A program made the translations under genes and the position numbers. Shown here in pieces: positions 1-8,667 of a stretch of DNA of 64,000 bases; position 1 is the first letter of the stretch; the number at the start of each line of letters is the position of its first letter. Origin of the DNA: Candidatus Fermentibacterota bacterium (lineage in GTDB: Bacteria > Fermentibacterota > Fermentibacteria > Fermentibacterales > Fermentibacteraceae); assembly GCA_002748705.1 (NCBI GenBank), contig PDSZ01000045.1, positions 1 to 64,000 of the forward strand, given 5' to 3'. Below the pieces are notes generated by a model, which saw only the letters and a program-made list of their open reading frames with translations, searched no databases and was not told the origin of the DNA.

Positions 1-384
1 CATTTTTCTTATCTTGATGCTAAAAAGCTATCTTGGACAGGCCTGAACATTAGTATCCATTACCTGGGTAAGCGGTTGTTATGCTGTCGTCAATACAGGC
101 AGGTGAGTTGTCACGAACAAAGATTCAAGCGGGACTATCAACCTTAATAAAAGACGACTATTTGCTGATTTAAAGCTTTTTATATTTATTAGATGCGAGT
201 CAGAAGATTTCTGTGTTCAGAGTGTTCCAGTGATTCCGGTTTTACGGAACTCCTGTCGTGTGAGTGGTACTTATGGATATCAGGACCGACATGCCTTACT
301 AACACCCTGGACAACCCTTCCGGCTGCGCAGTTGCTGAAAAGGGTAAGGTATTCTGATCAGCGGTGGCGCTACAACCATTATGT
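1..384. other. Gap downstream of mutS, no gene supported
   Basis: No convincing gene lies here. A minus-strand reading frame of 67 codons (189-392) starts with TTG inside the mutS stop region and has no recognisable domain or clear ribosome binding site. No tRNA or strong terminator was seen. The left edge may be cut from a larger intergenic region. Confidence 0.4.
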
Positions 385-2943
385 CTAATCAAGACGGTCT
401 TTCAGGGCGTATATGAGTTCCAGTGCTTTACGGGGAGTGAGGGCATCCGGTTCCATTCTGCGAATTTCTTCAAGTACCGGGTGTTCAGGGTTTGAGAGAG
501 GCAGGCTCATCTGCCCCTCTGAGAATGCACTTCCTGAGGGAAGCAGGTGTCTGCCCTTTTCAAGGTCTTCAAGAACCCTGCCGGCTCTTTTTACAACAGG
601 TGAAGGCACTCCTGCCATTGAGGCTACATGAATACCGTATGAACGGTCGGCGGAACCAGGTTCAACCTGGTAGAGAAACGAAATCTTTCTGCCGGTTTCA
701 CGGACAACTGTGTTGGCATTGCTGCACATAGGCAGTCGTGATGCCAGAGATGTTAATTCATGGTAGTGGGTCGCAAAGACAACAAGGGGGCAGTGTTCCT
801 GTGAATCATGGAGGTATTCAAGCATGGCCCAGGCTATTGAGAGACCGTCATAGGTGCTTGTTCCCCTTCCTATTTCATCAAGAATAGCAAGGCTTCTGCC
901 TGTGCTGCCGTTGAGAAGGGAAGCTGCTTCAGCCATCTCAACCAGGAATGTGGACTGGCCTCTGGTGAGTCGGTCTGCTGATCCTATTCTTGTGTAGATC
1001 CTGTCAACAGGGCTGAACTCCATTTTTGCTGCAGGAACGAAGGAACCGCTCTGCGCAAGAATAACAAGAAGTGCAGCCTGTCTCAGGAAGGTGGATTTAC
1101 CTGCCATGTTCGGTCCGGTAACCAGAAGTATTCTGTTTTCAGCAGTGAGTTCCATGCTGTTGGGAACACACTCTCCTGCAGGAAGCATTGCTTCAAGTAC
1201 AGGGTGCCTGCCGTCTGTTATCTTCAGGCAGCGGCTTTCTGAAAGTACCGGTTTTGTCCATCCTCTGCTCTGGGCAATGTAGGCCAGTGAGCAGATTACA
1301 TCGGTTACAGAAAGGGCTCTGCCGGCATTTCGAACCCTGTCCACAGACTGTGCAACCTGTTCAAGAATCTCTGAATAGAGTTCGGCCTCAAGGGCGGCTA
1401 TTCGTTCATCTGCACCTAGTATCTTCTGTTCCATTTCCTTCAGGTCGGGAGTTATGAACCTCTCCCCGCCAACAAGGGTCTGCTTTCTTATGTAGTGTTC
1501 AGGAACAAGGTGCAGGTTGGCTTTGGTGACCTCTATATAGTAGCCGAATACCCTATTGTACCCCAGGTTCATTTTCTGAATGCCGGTGGCCTCCTGCTCA
1601 GCTGCAAGCATTGATTCCATCCATTTTCTGCCGCCGGTCTTTACTTCACGAAGCTGGTCCAGTTCAGAAGAATAGCCTTCCCTTATCACACCGCCGTCTG
1701 TGAGCCTTACAGGAGGGTTTAACGAGACAGCTGAATCGATGATTGCAGCTATGTCTTCCAGTCTGTCGGTATCAACGGTCCGTTCCAGGTAGAGTGAACC
1801 GCTTTCAGCGGCCATCTGAAAGATTTTCGGAATAACCTCCGCAGTGGCGGAAATAGCCCTCAAATCCCTGGGAGAAGCCCTTCTTGTACCCAGTTTGCCT
1901 GCCTGTCTTTCAAGATCAGCAGTGCCTCTCAGGAGTTCGCGAATCTTCAGATGATTGCCTGTGTTAAGCAGATGTTCAACAGCCTGGTGTCTTCCTGCCG
2001 TTTCCTCAGGGTTGAAAGGAGGCGCTGTGAGCCAGCGGCGCCAGAGTCTGCCTCCTCCAGGGGTAACAGTTTCATCGGTTCGCTCTGCAAGTACAGCCTC
2101 CTCCTCCCCTGGAATTGAATCTGTGATGCCAAGAGCCCGTGAGCTGTTCCTGTCTATAAGAAGTGAATCTGACTGCATATAGAGACCGCGAAAGTTAAGG
2201 TGGGATACAGAACCGCACTTGGTGTGCCCTATGTACGAGAGCAATGCGCCGAAAGCGGAAAGGACAGCAGTGCGGTCTGATATGCCGAAACCTTCAGGAG
2301 CAGCAGAGCCGAAAACATGGCTGACCTCTTTCTCACCTGTGCCTGGATCGAACTTCCAGCTGTCCAGTGTGGTGGTTTCAATATCCGGAGGCAACACTGC
2401 GTCAAGTTCCTCGGAAACCAGAACTTCCCTGGGATTCATTCTTGCGAGCTCGGAAGTTCCTGAAGCACTGTCAACCTCAGTTGCTGTTATGTCCCCTGTT
2501 GAAAGGTCACAGAACACCATTCCAGCCCGGTTGCCGTGATGGGCATACGCTCCCAGAAGAACCTCTGTGCGCTGCTCCAGAGCAGAGCCTGCCACAAGGG
2601 TTCCAGGAGTGACTATCTCTACCACTTCCCTTTTCACAAGACCTTTTGCCTTTTTGGGATCTTCAGTCTGTTCGCAGACTGCGACCCGTAAGCCGGCCTT
2701 CAGAAGCCTTGTGAGATACCCGTCCAGTGCGTGATGGGGAAAGCCTGCAAGGGGAATGCCCTCTCCTCCGCCGCTCTTCTGCCGTGATGTAAGGGTGATA
2801 CCCAGTATTCCTGAAATCTTTTTTGCGTCATCAAGGAAGGTTTCATAGAAATCGCCCATTCGAAAGAGAAGAACCGCATCAGGATGCTCTCGCTTCATCT
2901 CCATGTACTGGCGCATCATAGGGGTGTTCATTGCATCAGCCAC
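385..2943 (-). CDS. mutS: DNA mismatch repair protein MutS
   Basis: MutS recognises base mismatches and small loops in newly replicated DNA and recruits MutL; it acts in the cytoplasm as a dimer. The 852-residue product has the normal MutS1 length. The N-terminal mismatch-recognition domain carries the Phe-x-Glu motif (Phe32, Glu34 in GDFYE). The C-terminal ABC-type ATPase has a Walker A GPNMAGKST near residue 611 and a Walker B with the signature DEIGRGTSTYDG near 686. The start is GTG, five bases after an AGGAGG ribosome binding site, and it overlaps the end of the upstream glycosyltransferase by 16 bases, so the two are probably translationally coupled. It is the last gene of an msbA-GT9-mutS run. 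No mutL is in the window. Function is certain from the motifs. Confidence 0.98.
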   Translation of the reverse strand: MADAMNTPMMRQYMEMKREHPDAVLLFRMGDFYETFLDDAKKISGILGITLTSRQKSGGGEGIPLAGFPHHALDGYLTRLLKAGLRVAVCEQTEDPKKAKGLVKREVVEIVTPGTLVAGSALEQRTEVLLGAYAHHGNRAGMVFCDLSTGDITATEVDSASGTSELARMNPREVLVSEELDAVLPPDIETTTLDSWKFDPGTGEKEVSHVFGSAAPEGFGISDRTAVLSAFGALLSYIGHTKCGSVSHLNFRGLYMQSDSLLIDRNSSRALGITDSIPGEEEAVLAERTDETVTPGGGRLWRRWLTAPPFNPEETAGRHQAVEHLLNTGNHLKIRELLRGTADLERQAGKLGTRRASPRDLRAISATAEVIPKIFQMAAESGSLYLERTVDTDRLEDIAAIIDSAVSLNPPVRLTDGGVIREGYSSELDQLREVKTGGRKWMESMLAAEQEATGIQKMNLGYNRVFGYYIEVTKANLHLVPEHYIRKQTLVGGERFITPDLKEMEQKILGADERIAALEAELYSEILEQVAQSVDRVRNAGRALSVTDVICSLAYIAQSRGWTKPVLSESRCLKITDGRHPVLEAMLPAGECVPNSMELTAENRILLVTGPNMAGKSTFLRQAALLVILAQSGSFVPAAKMEFSPVDRIYTRIGSADRLTRGQSTFLVEMAEAASLLNGSTGRSLAILDEIGRGTSTYDGLSIAWAMLEYLHDSQEHCPLVVFATHYHELTSLASRLPMCSNANTVVRETGRKISFLYQVEPGSADRSYGIHVASMAGVPSPVVKRAGRVLEDLEKGRHLLPSGSAFSEGQMSLPLSNPEHPVLEEIRRMEPDALTPRKALELIYALKDRLD

Positions 2944-3845
2944 TGGGCCCTCCTGAACATGTCTGACGGCACCAGACGGTTACTGCAGAGAGAATTGCCT
3001 TCAGAACACCTGGTTCCGCCGTGTCTGTGGCAGGGTCTGCACTGCAGTTCCTTGACCATATAAATGCCTTTGAAATCAGCAGGATAAAACCCCAGGGCCG
3101 GTGAAGTGGAAGTAAATACCACCTGAACAGGAACACCAAGCCCCATAGCAAGATGTGCAGGGCCGGAATCAGGTGATACAAGCAGGTCAAGAGACTCTAT
3201 GAGTTCAATAAGGTCTCCGGTTCCCCCTCGGCCTGCTGCAGATTCCACATTCCTGTATCCGCACTGTTCTGTAATAGCTTCTGCCCTCTCTCTGTCTGCC
3301 GCTCCCCCCATTATGAGTACTCTGGCATCCATTCTGTCACAGAAAAGCCTTGCCAGTTCAGCAACAACTCCGTCAGGAATGAATTTCATCTTCCATCTTC
3401 CGCCGGCGACTATACCTATTGTCCTGCTGCCTTTTTCAGGAAAAGACCTTCTTATAAGAACTGGAGAAGGGTCTCCCTGCAGACCGCAAACCTTACCGTA
3501 TTCCTCTGCTCGCCAGGGCAGCTGAACATTCTCTCCGGACAGAACTCTTTTTCTCAGTTTTCTGTTCGTTTTGAACCTTCGAGTACGGCTATCGGGCAAA
3601 CCAAGTCTGGTGGTCAGATTCCCCTGCAGGTCGAATATTTCCGAATAGCTCCGTGAAATGCTCCTCAGCTCAGGCCATCCTCCTGCAAGGGGAATTGTTT
3701 TCGCCTCTCCCGGAAATCTGTTTGCCACAGGAACATATTCAGGTCTCGTGATAAAGGCAGAAGCACCTGCAGCACAGGCAGAAGCAAGCACCACATCCCC
3801 GAGAGAGTGAAGCCTTACAACAAGCCTTCCGTTACTTTCCGGCAA
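2928..3845 (-). CDS. Glycosyltransferase family 9 (heptosyltransferase-like)
   Basis: Likely transfers a heptose or related sugar onto the lipopolysaccharide core at the cytoplasmic face of the inner membrane. The 305-residue protein has the two-domain GT-B layout of the WaaC/WaaF/RfaQ group: an N-terminal HSLGDVVLA motif at residues 13-21 and the nucleotide-sugar binding DSGPAHLAMGLGVP stretch at 226-239. Four cysteines near the C terminus (269, 272, 280, 287) match the Cys-Arg-Pro-Cys tail seen in many family members. The start is TTG, overlapping the msbA stop by 14 bases, and the end overlaps mutS. Placement directly behind an MsbA-type lipid A exporter supports a role in LPS assembly. 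The exact sugar and acceptor cannot be read from the sequence. Confidence 0.85.
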   Translation of the reverse strand: MPESNGRLVVRLHSLGDVVLASACAAGASAFITRPEYVPVANRFPGEAKTIPLAGGWPELRSISRSYSEIFDLQGNLTTRLGLPDSRTRRFKTNRKLRKRVLSGENVQLPWRAEEYGKVCGLQGDPSPVLIRRSFPEKGSRTIGIVAGGRWKMKFIPDGVVAELARLFCDRMDARVLIMGGAADRERAEAITEQCGYRNVESAAGRGGTGDLIELIESLDLLVSPDSGPAHLAMGLGVPVQVVFTSTSPALGFYPADFKGIYMVKELQCRPCHRHGGTRCSEGNSLCSNRLVPSDMFRRAQWLMQ

Positions 3846-5730
3846 ACTGCATCTCCCAGAGTGTTCTGTACCTGCCGTTCATGGCGAGCAGTGACTTGTG
3901 AGTTCCCTCCTCCAGTATTCTGCCGTTTTCAATATAGAGAACCCTGCAGGCTTTCATTACAGTGCTGAGTCTGTGGGCTATAACTATGGAGGTTCTTCCC
4001 TCCACCAGCTTGTCTATAGCCTGCTGAACCAGTTTCTCGCTCTTTGTATCCAGTGCGCTTGTTGCTTCATCGAAAATCAGTACAGGAGGGTTCTTCAAGA
4101 CTGCCCTTGCTATGGCCAGCCTTTGTCTCTGGCCGCCGGAAAGGGTAACTCCCCTCTCACCTATCACCGTATTGAAACCCATAGGCAACTTCTCAATGAA
4201 CTCAAGGGCGTTGGCCACTGCAGCAGCGTTCTTTACCTGTTCTGCGGGAATATTCGTGCAGCCGTAGGCAATGTTGTTGTATACAGTGTCGTTGAAGAGA
4301 ACGGTTTCCTGGGTTACAACTCCCATCATGGACCTCAGAGAAGAAATGCTCAGAGTTCTCAGATCATTACCGTCCAGAAGAATGCGTCCTTTATCAGGGT
4401 CGTAGAACCTTGGAATCATGTCTGCCAGCGTACTTTTGCCGCCACCGCTGGGGCCGACCAGAGCCACAATCTCCCCTGCTCGGATTTCAAGGTTTATATC
4501 CTTGAGCACAAGTCTGGAAGAATCGTAGCCGAATGAAACATTCTCAAAACGGATTGACTCATTCAGCCCTTTCGGCACCACCGGCTCCGCTGGTTCTTTT
4601 ATGGTTGGTTCTGTGTCCAGTATGCTGAAAACTCTCTCCCCTGCTGCGAGCCCTGCCATTATGGCGGTGTAAGCCTTGCTCAGCCCTTTTGCAGGGTCGA
4701 TCATGCTCAGCGCTGCAGCCAGAAAGACCATGAATTTTCCAGCAGACATGCTGTCTCCACTGAGAACAGCATTCCCTCCGAACCACAGAATAACTCCGGC
4801 GGCAACTGCGCCGAGAAACTCAGTTGCAGGGCCTGAGAGAGCTTTCATCCTTCTCAGGGAAATCTCGTAATCCCTGTGGGAGTTTACAGTATCAAGAAAG
4901 CGTTCCTCTTCGAACGATTCCATTGCGAATGCCTTTACTACCCGAATACCTGTGATTGTTTCAGTGAGAAAACTGGCAAAATCAGCCATTTTCTCCTGTG
5001 ATTTGTGGCTTCGTTTCCTGAGAGTTCTTCCCAGAGCCAGGATGATAAGTATGCTGGGCGGCATTACAGCAAGGGTTACAAGAGTGAGTTTCCAGGAGAC
5101 CCATAGAGTAAGACCGACATAGATTACAAGAAGAAAGAACTGCCTGAGAGCACTGACAAGTGATTGTGTAACTGTACCCTTTATTCTTACAACATCTGCT
5201 GTGAGTCTGCTGGTCAGCTCACCTGCCCTGCTCCTTGAAAAATACTTAAGGTCAAGCCTGAGAAGATGACGGTAAACACTGAACCTGAGATCCCTGAGCA
5301 TACCCTCTTCAACTGAAGCCACAAAGAATACCTGCAGAAACTGGGCAAGGTTCTTAACAAGAATTAGAAAAACGACAGTAACTATCACTGCCATGAGAGC
5401 CTGGGATGGTGATGCTGAGTGAATACCCTGCATGAAAGCGCCTGGAAGGGCTGTCATGGCACTTCCGGCATCATCAAGATTTCCGGAAGAGAAAGAAGCG
5501 TCTATTCTTGTCAATACCGGCGAAAGACTCTCTTCCATTGCTCTCTTCAGGTTCATCTCAGGTCTTCCCTCTTCTCTTTCACCAAGAACATCGTCAAAGA
5601 TGGGAAGTATCATTGCAAGTGTGGCACCGCTTGATGCGGCAAAGACTATTGCGAAGAGTATTGCCAATGCTGTACGACCCTTGTAAGGGCCTGCAAGAGC
5701 AAGGGTTCTGATAAACACACTTCTTTTCAT
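3832..5730 (-). CDS. msbA: ABC transporter, MsbA-like lipid A flippase
   Basis: A fused half-transporter of 632 residues, with a membrane domain followed by an ATPase; it works as a homodimer in the inner membrane. The first 340 or so residues hold six predicted membrane helices. They include an unusually long loop after helix 1 (about residues 50-105) rich in Glu, Ser and Ala, absent from the shorter E. coli MsbA. The nucleotide-binding domain shows Walker A GPSGGGKST near residue 430, the LSGGQRQR signature near 536, Walker B LIFDEATSALD near 555 and the switch His in IAHRLST. Members flip lipid A or export lipids and drugs; the neighbouring GT9 gene favours lipid A. The gene starts with ATG about 100 bases from the divergent sigma-factor gene, so the intervening region should carry promoters for both. 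Confidence 0.85.
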   Translation of the reverse strand: MKRSVFIRTLALAGPYKGRTALAILFAIVFAASSGATLAMILPIFDDVLGEREEGRPEMNLKRAMEESLSPVLTRIDASFSSGNLDDAGSAMTALPGAFMQGIHSASPSQALMAVIVTVVFLILVKNLAQFLQVFFVASVEEGMLRDLRFSVYRHLLRLDLKYFSRSRAGELTSRLTADVVRIKGTVTQSLVSALRQFFLLVIYVGLTLWVSWKLTLVTLAVMPPSILIILALGRTLRKRSHKSQEKMADFASFLTETITGIRVVKAFAMESFEEERFLDTVNSHRDYEISLRRMKALSGPATEFLGAVAAGVILWFGGNAVLSGDSMSAGKFMVFLAAALSMIDPAKGLSKAYTAIMAGLAAGERVFSILDTEPTIKEPAEPVVPKGLNESIRFENVSFGYDSSRLVLKDINLEIRAGEIVALVGPSGGGKSTLADMIPRFYDPDKGRILLDGNDLRTLSISSLRSMMGVVTQETVLFNDTVYNNIAYGCTNIPAEQVKNAAAVANALEFIEKLPMGFNTVIGERGVTLSGGQRQRLAIARAVLKNPPVLIFDEATSALDTKSEKLVQQAIDKLVEGRTSIVIAHRLSTVMKACRVLYIENGRILEEGTHKSLLAMNGRYRTLWEMQFAGK

Positions 5731-5832
5731 AGTCTCTATTCATGTGAAATCCAGAGCGGTACAGTCAAGTTTGGAACATATATGGTTTTCAGGGATAAAG
5801 GATTTAGAATAAGGAAACACGGAGGTTCACCA

Positions 5833-6426
5833 ATGCCGAGGATGAGCGCCTTGAAAAAAAGCTCCGGAAAAGATCCCAGAACTGATTCGCAGCTTATGAT
5901 TGACCTGTGTGCAGGTGATGAAGACGCATTTGCTGAAGTGGTAAAGCGTTTTGAGCGTCCGATCTTCTCTCATCTTATTCGGATGCTCGGCAGCGAGGAA
6001 GAAGCTGAGGAGCAGCTCCAGATGACTTTCTGCAGGGTTTACAGATACAGAAATAATTACGATCCATCCAGACCGCTTGTGACCTGGATTTTCACAATAG
6101 CAAGCAATCTGGCAAAGAAAGAGTGGCGCAGGCGTTCCAGATGGAACATGGTATCACTGGACAAAGTGGTACTCAAGGGTTCCTCCAACATGACACCTCA
6201 CTACAGAGAAGGCCGCAGGGAACTTGGCGCCAGTATTGAGGAAGCGGTAAACGAGCTTCCGGAACACTACCGTGAACCCTTCCTGCTCAGAGAAAAACAG
6301 GGTTTCACCTATGAGGAAATAGCAGAGGTGCTGGACATAAGAATCGGAACAGTGAAATCCCGTATAAACAGAGCCAGAGCAGCTCTCCGCGAGTCTCTGG
6401 CAGATGTATGGGAGATGTGGAAATGA
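5833..6426 (+). CDS. ECF-type RNA polymerase sigma factor
   Basis: A 197-residue sigma-70 family protein of the extracytoplasmic function class; it directs RNA polymerase to a small regulon and is held inactive by the anti-sigma factor encoded next. Region 2 spans the stretch from LMIDLCAGDEDAF to the basic WRRRSR. Region 4 near the C terminus contains the helix-turn-helix FTYEEIAEVLDIRIGTVKSRINRA. The frame is open 17 codons further upstream, but the ATG chosen here sits eight bases behind a GGAGG ribosome binding site (5821-5825). The stop overlaps the next start as ATGA. The downstream protein with a protease-like fold suggests an envelope-stress circuit. The regulon is unknown. Confidence 0.93.
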   Translation: MPRMSALKKSSGKDPRTDSQLMIDLCAGDEDAFAEVVKRFERPIFSHLIRMLGSEEEAEEQLQMTFCRVYRYRNNYDPSRPLVTWIFTIASNLAKKEWRRRSRWNMVSLDKVVLKGSSNMTPHYREGRRELGASIEEAVNELPEHYREPFLLREKQGFTYEEIAEVLDIRIGTVKSRINRARAALRESLADVWEMWK

Positions 6427-6878
6427 ACTGCACAGATGCCCTTAAACTAATTGACCTTGCAGTTGACGGCGAAGCAACAAAAGAACAGCGCAATGTGCTG
6501 GCATTCCATCTGAACGGATGCCCCTCATGCAGAAAAGCCATGACGGTCACAGAAGCAATCTCAAGAGAAACTGGTAATCTGGAAGAGCCATCTCCTCCTG
6601 AAAACCTCCTTGAACATGTGATGGCCCGTGTTGAGTCCGGCAATTACGACAAATCACCTCTCAGTAAAACCGCAATACCTCAGATTACCTGGAAAATTGC
6701 TGCTGCAATTCCTTTTGTCGCTGCAGCTGTTCTGATACTCGGTAATCTGAACGGCAGTACTCAGTCACCTGTCATTGCATCATCCAAAACCGTTAAAACT
6801 GAAAGTTACAATGAAGACATCTATACTCCTGCTCCTGTAGTTGCATACTCCAGACCCTCTTCAGTAACCACATTCTAA
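6423..6878 (+). CDS. Zinc-finger anti-sigma factor, single-pass membrane protein
   Basis: Probable partner that binds and inhibits the preceding sigma factor. About 151 residues. The cytoplasmic N terminus has the zf-HC2 (ZAS) signature His-x3-Cys-x2-Cys in FHLNGCPSCRKA. One membrane helix (about residues 91-112, KIAAAIPFVAAAVLILG) is followed by a short Ser/Thr/Pro-rich periplasmic tail of some 40 residues. The ATG start overlaps the sigma-factor stop as ATGA, with a GGAG eight bases upstream; an ATG 15 bases earlier in the same frame is less likely. Known ZAS anti-sigma factors release their sigma factor on redox change or regulated proteolysis. The exported tail and the neighbouring PDZ protein fit the second mode, but that is inference. 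Confidence 0.85.
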   Translation: MNCTDALKLIDLAVDGEATKEQRNVLAFHLNGCPSCRKAMTVTEAISRETGNLEEPSPPENLLEHVMARVESGNYDKSPLSKTAIPQITWKIAAAIPFVAAAVLILGNLNGSTQSPVIASSKTVKTESYNEDIYTPAPVVAYSRPSSVTTF

Positions 6879-6887
6879 GAGGCATTA

Positions 6888-7742
6888 ATGTCCTTCGTTC
6901 TCCTTTCATTACTGATGGCGTTTAATCTGATGAATGGAATGCTTGATTCCCCTGCGGTATCAGTAGGCAGGTTCCACGAAAACAACAATTATGTGGAGAT
7001 ATGCAGCGGTATAGCCGTTTCCCCCAGCCATGCAGTTACACTTCATGCCTTTACAAGAGGTAATGACCCGTTTCTGATTTTAAAGGGAAACAGAATCTAT
7101 CCTGATTCTGTAATCCCTTTCAGGGACATGGGGCTCTCTCTTCTGGTGTTTGCTGATTCTGTGTTCAATGCATATGAGCAGCCGCGAAACACATCTCCTC
7201 CCAATGGCGCAGCGCTGATGATTGTTGCCAACCACCCTACAGGTATATCTGTTGTGCAGACATTCCCGATGGAACAGCTTGATGACGGAGCTCTTCTTCT
7301 TGCAGCATCCCCATCATCTGAACTGATGGGCGCTCCAGTGTTCGATTCTTACAATGCACTTGCAGGAATAGTCGCAGGTTCATTTGATCCGCAAGACGGC
7401 AGAGGTGAACTTCTGGCTCTGGTGCCGAGCAGTCTGTGGTACTTCTGGATAGAAACCTTTCTTGCAGACGCAGGAATGAGCACTCCAGAGTTCGGCGTAA
7501 CAGCAATGCCTGCAACATCAGGGCTCTCTGAGGTACATGGTATTCTTATTCTTGATGTGCAGACAGGTTCAACTGCATGGGAATCAGGTCTCAGAGAGGG
7601 TGACATAGTCACAACCATAAACGGGGAACATGTATATCACCCTGAAGCACTGAAAGTAATGGTTCAAAATACCACTGAAGAACTTACTCTTCATGTGCAG
7701 CGGGATTCAGAGAAGGTACTTGTAGTGATACCAGGCCGCTGA
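6888..7742 (+). CDS. Exported trypsin-fold PDZ protein, catalytic Ser replaced (pseudoprotease)
   Basis: A 284-residue protein with an N-terminal signal or anchor segment, a chymotrypsin/HtrA-like domain (about residues 25-200) and one PDZ domain (about 210-284, with GSTAWESGLREGDIVTTING). His53 in VTLHAF and Asp80 in RDMGLSLLVF sit where the catalytic His and Asp of the HtrA family belong. Where active members have Gly-Asn-Ser-Gly-Gly-Pro this protein has ELMGAPVF, so Met147 occupies the nucleophile position. It is therefore predicted to be catalytically dead. It lies nine bases after the anti-sigma gene, in an apparent sigma/anti-sigma/PDZ operon. By analogy with DegS it may bind misfolded envelope peptides through PDZ and influence the anti-sigma factor; that role is inferred. 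The fold assignment is moderately sure, the missing Ser is seen directly. Confidence 0.72.
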   Translation: MSFVLLSLLMAFNLMNGMLDSPAVSVGRFHENNNYVEICSGIAVSPSHAVTLHAFTRGNDPFLILKGNRIYPDSVIPFRDMGLSLLVFADSVFNAYEQPRNTSPPNGAALMIVANHPTGISVVQTFPMEQLDDGALLLAASPSSELMGAPVFDSYNALAGIVAGSFDPQDGRGELLALVPSSLWYFWIETFLADAGMSTPEFGVTAMPATSGLSEVHGILILDVQTGSTAWESGLREGDIVTTINGEHVYHPEALKVMVQNTTEELTLHVQRDSEKVLVVIPGR

Positions 7743-7746
7743 ATTA

Positions 7747-8667
7747 CTATCGCAGCAGAATATCCACCCTGTTTCCTGAAGAAATCAGCGCAGTCTCCAG
7801 ATCATCAGCAAGGGTAACGAAAGAATCGCTTCCATAACCTTTACCCCGCCACTTTATCTCACCGCTTGCAGAACACACCTCTATTCCGTTATCAGGAAGA
7901 ACTGCAAAAACAAAAGATAGAGTACTGTCAGCATAGGCGTAACATGGTGTGACAGGGAATGTGAACATTACGCTTATTCTGAGATCCTGCGGAGAACACA
8001 CAGCCACCTCGTTCCACCGCTCTGAAGAAAACAGCAGATTGTTCTCACCTGCTCCGGTCATGAACTGTAACAGCCCGTTGACTTTTTCAGAGCACTTCAA
8101 ATCCAGAGAAGGTACAGAGCGGCTTTCCATGCTTCCATCCTCTCCGCCGATACAGAGCCAGGAGCTGAAACCGCAGAATGCGCAAACTGAAGAAATATCA
8201 GTGGTCGCGGCTGCTGTTACAGAAAGGTCTGCATGGGAGAGGAGGCATATACTGCTGTCTGCCAAGTAAACAACCGGATTGTCACCGCAAGCGGTAAGAA
8301 AGAGAATATCAGAATTCATCTGCTCAAACATAACAATATCAGCTCCCTGAACAAGATATACAGTGTTGCCGCCTGCAACGAAAATGTTTTTCCCTCCACC
8401 GGGCGCAAGGCCTGTTACAGGCCCGTCAAAGCCGGTTCTGTGGTGAATTCGTCCGTGCCTAAGTTCCATGTGATAGAGGGTGTCGCCTGACGCGACAAGA
8501 CCATAGTTTCCTGCACCGGATAACACCGGAGGCACTGTGATTTCCAAAGGGAACTGCCTGGTAGCCTGTATGTAAGTGGGAAAACTCAGAACTTCCTCTG
8601 CTCCTGTCATGCACGATGACAGGAGCAGAGCAAAAGCTGCAAGACCGACTGCCGCCCTAGCGTACAA
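7747..8667 (-). CDS. Lipoprotein, probable beta-propeller
   Basis: A putative outer-surface or periplasmic lipoprotein of about 306 residues. The N terminus is a hydrophobic signal peptide ending in a lipobox LLSSC. The rest is built from short beta-strand repeats separated by Gly/Asp turns (for example VASGDTLYHMELRHG, VAGGNTVYLVQG, IGGEDGSMESRSV), typical of WD40 or PQQ-type propellers. No catalytic residues stand out. The frame is open to an ATG at 8715, but that lies 59 bases inside the preceding C25 peptidase gene. A TTG at 8667 that nearly abuts the peptidase stop gives a normal signal peptide and is preferred. It follows the T9SS-exported peptidase in the same direction and is probably co-transcribed. 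Function unknown. Confidence 0.7.
   Translation of the reverse strand: MYARAAVGLAAFALLLSSCMTGAEEVLSFPTYIQATRQFPLEITVPPVLSGAGNYGLVASGDTLYHMELRHGRIHHRTGFDGPVTGLAPGGGKNIFVAGGNTVYLVQGADIVMFEQMNSDILFLTACGDNPVVYLADSSICLLSHADLSVTAAATTDISSVCAFCGFSSWLCIGGEDGSMESRSVPSLDLKCSEKVNGLLQFMTGAGENNLLFSSERWNEVAVCSPQDLRISVMFTFPVTPCYAYADSTLSFVFAVLPDNGIEVCSASGEIKWRGKGYGSDSFVTLADDLETALISSGNRVDILLR

Noticed and set aside
19..27. GCTAAAAAG at the left edge, resembling the 3-prime block of a SAM-II riboswitch
   Set aside because: The other conserved blocks are not in the available sequence and no methionine gene follows.
189..392. Minus-strand frame of 67 codons overlapping the mutS stop
   Set aside because: No domain, no clear ribosome binding site, start within mutS; most likely chance.
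3898..4536. Long plus-strand frame of 212 codons opposite the msbA ATPase domain
   Set aside because: Antisense shadow of a clearly conserved gene; no domain of its own.
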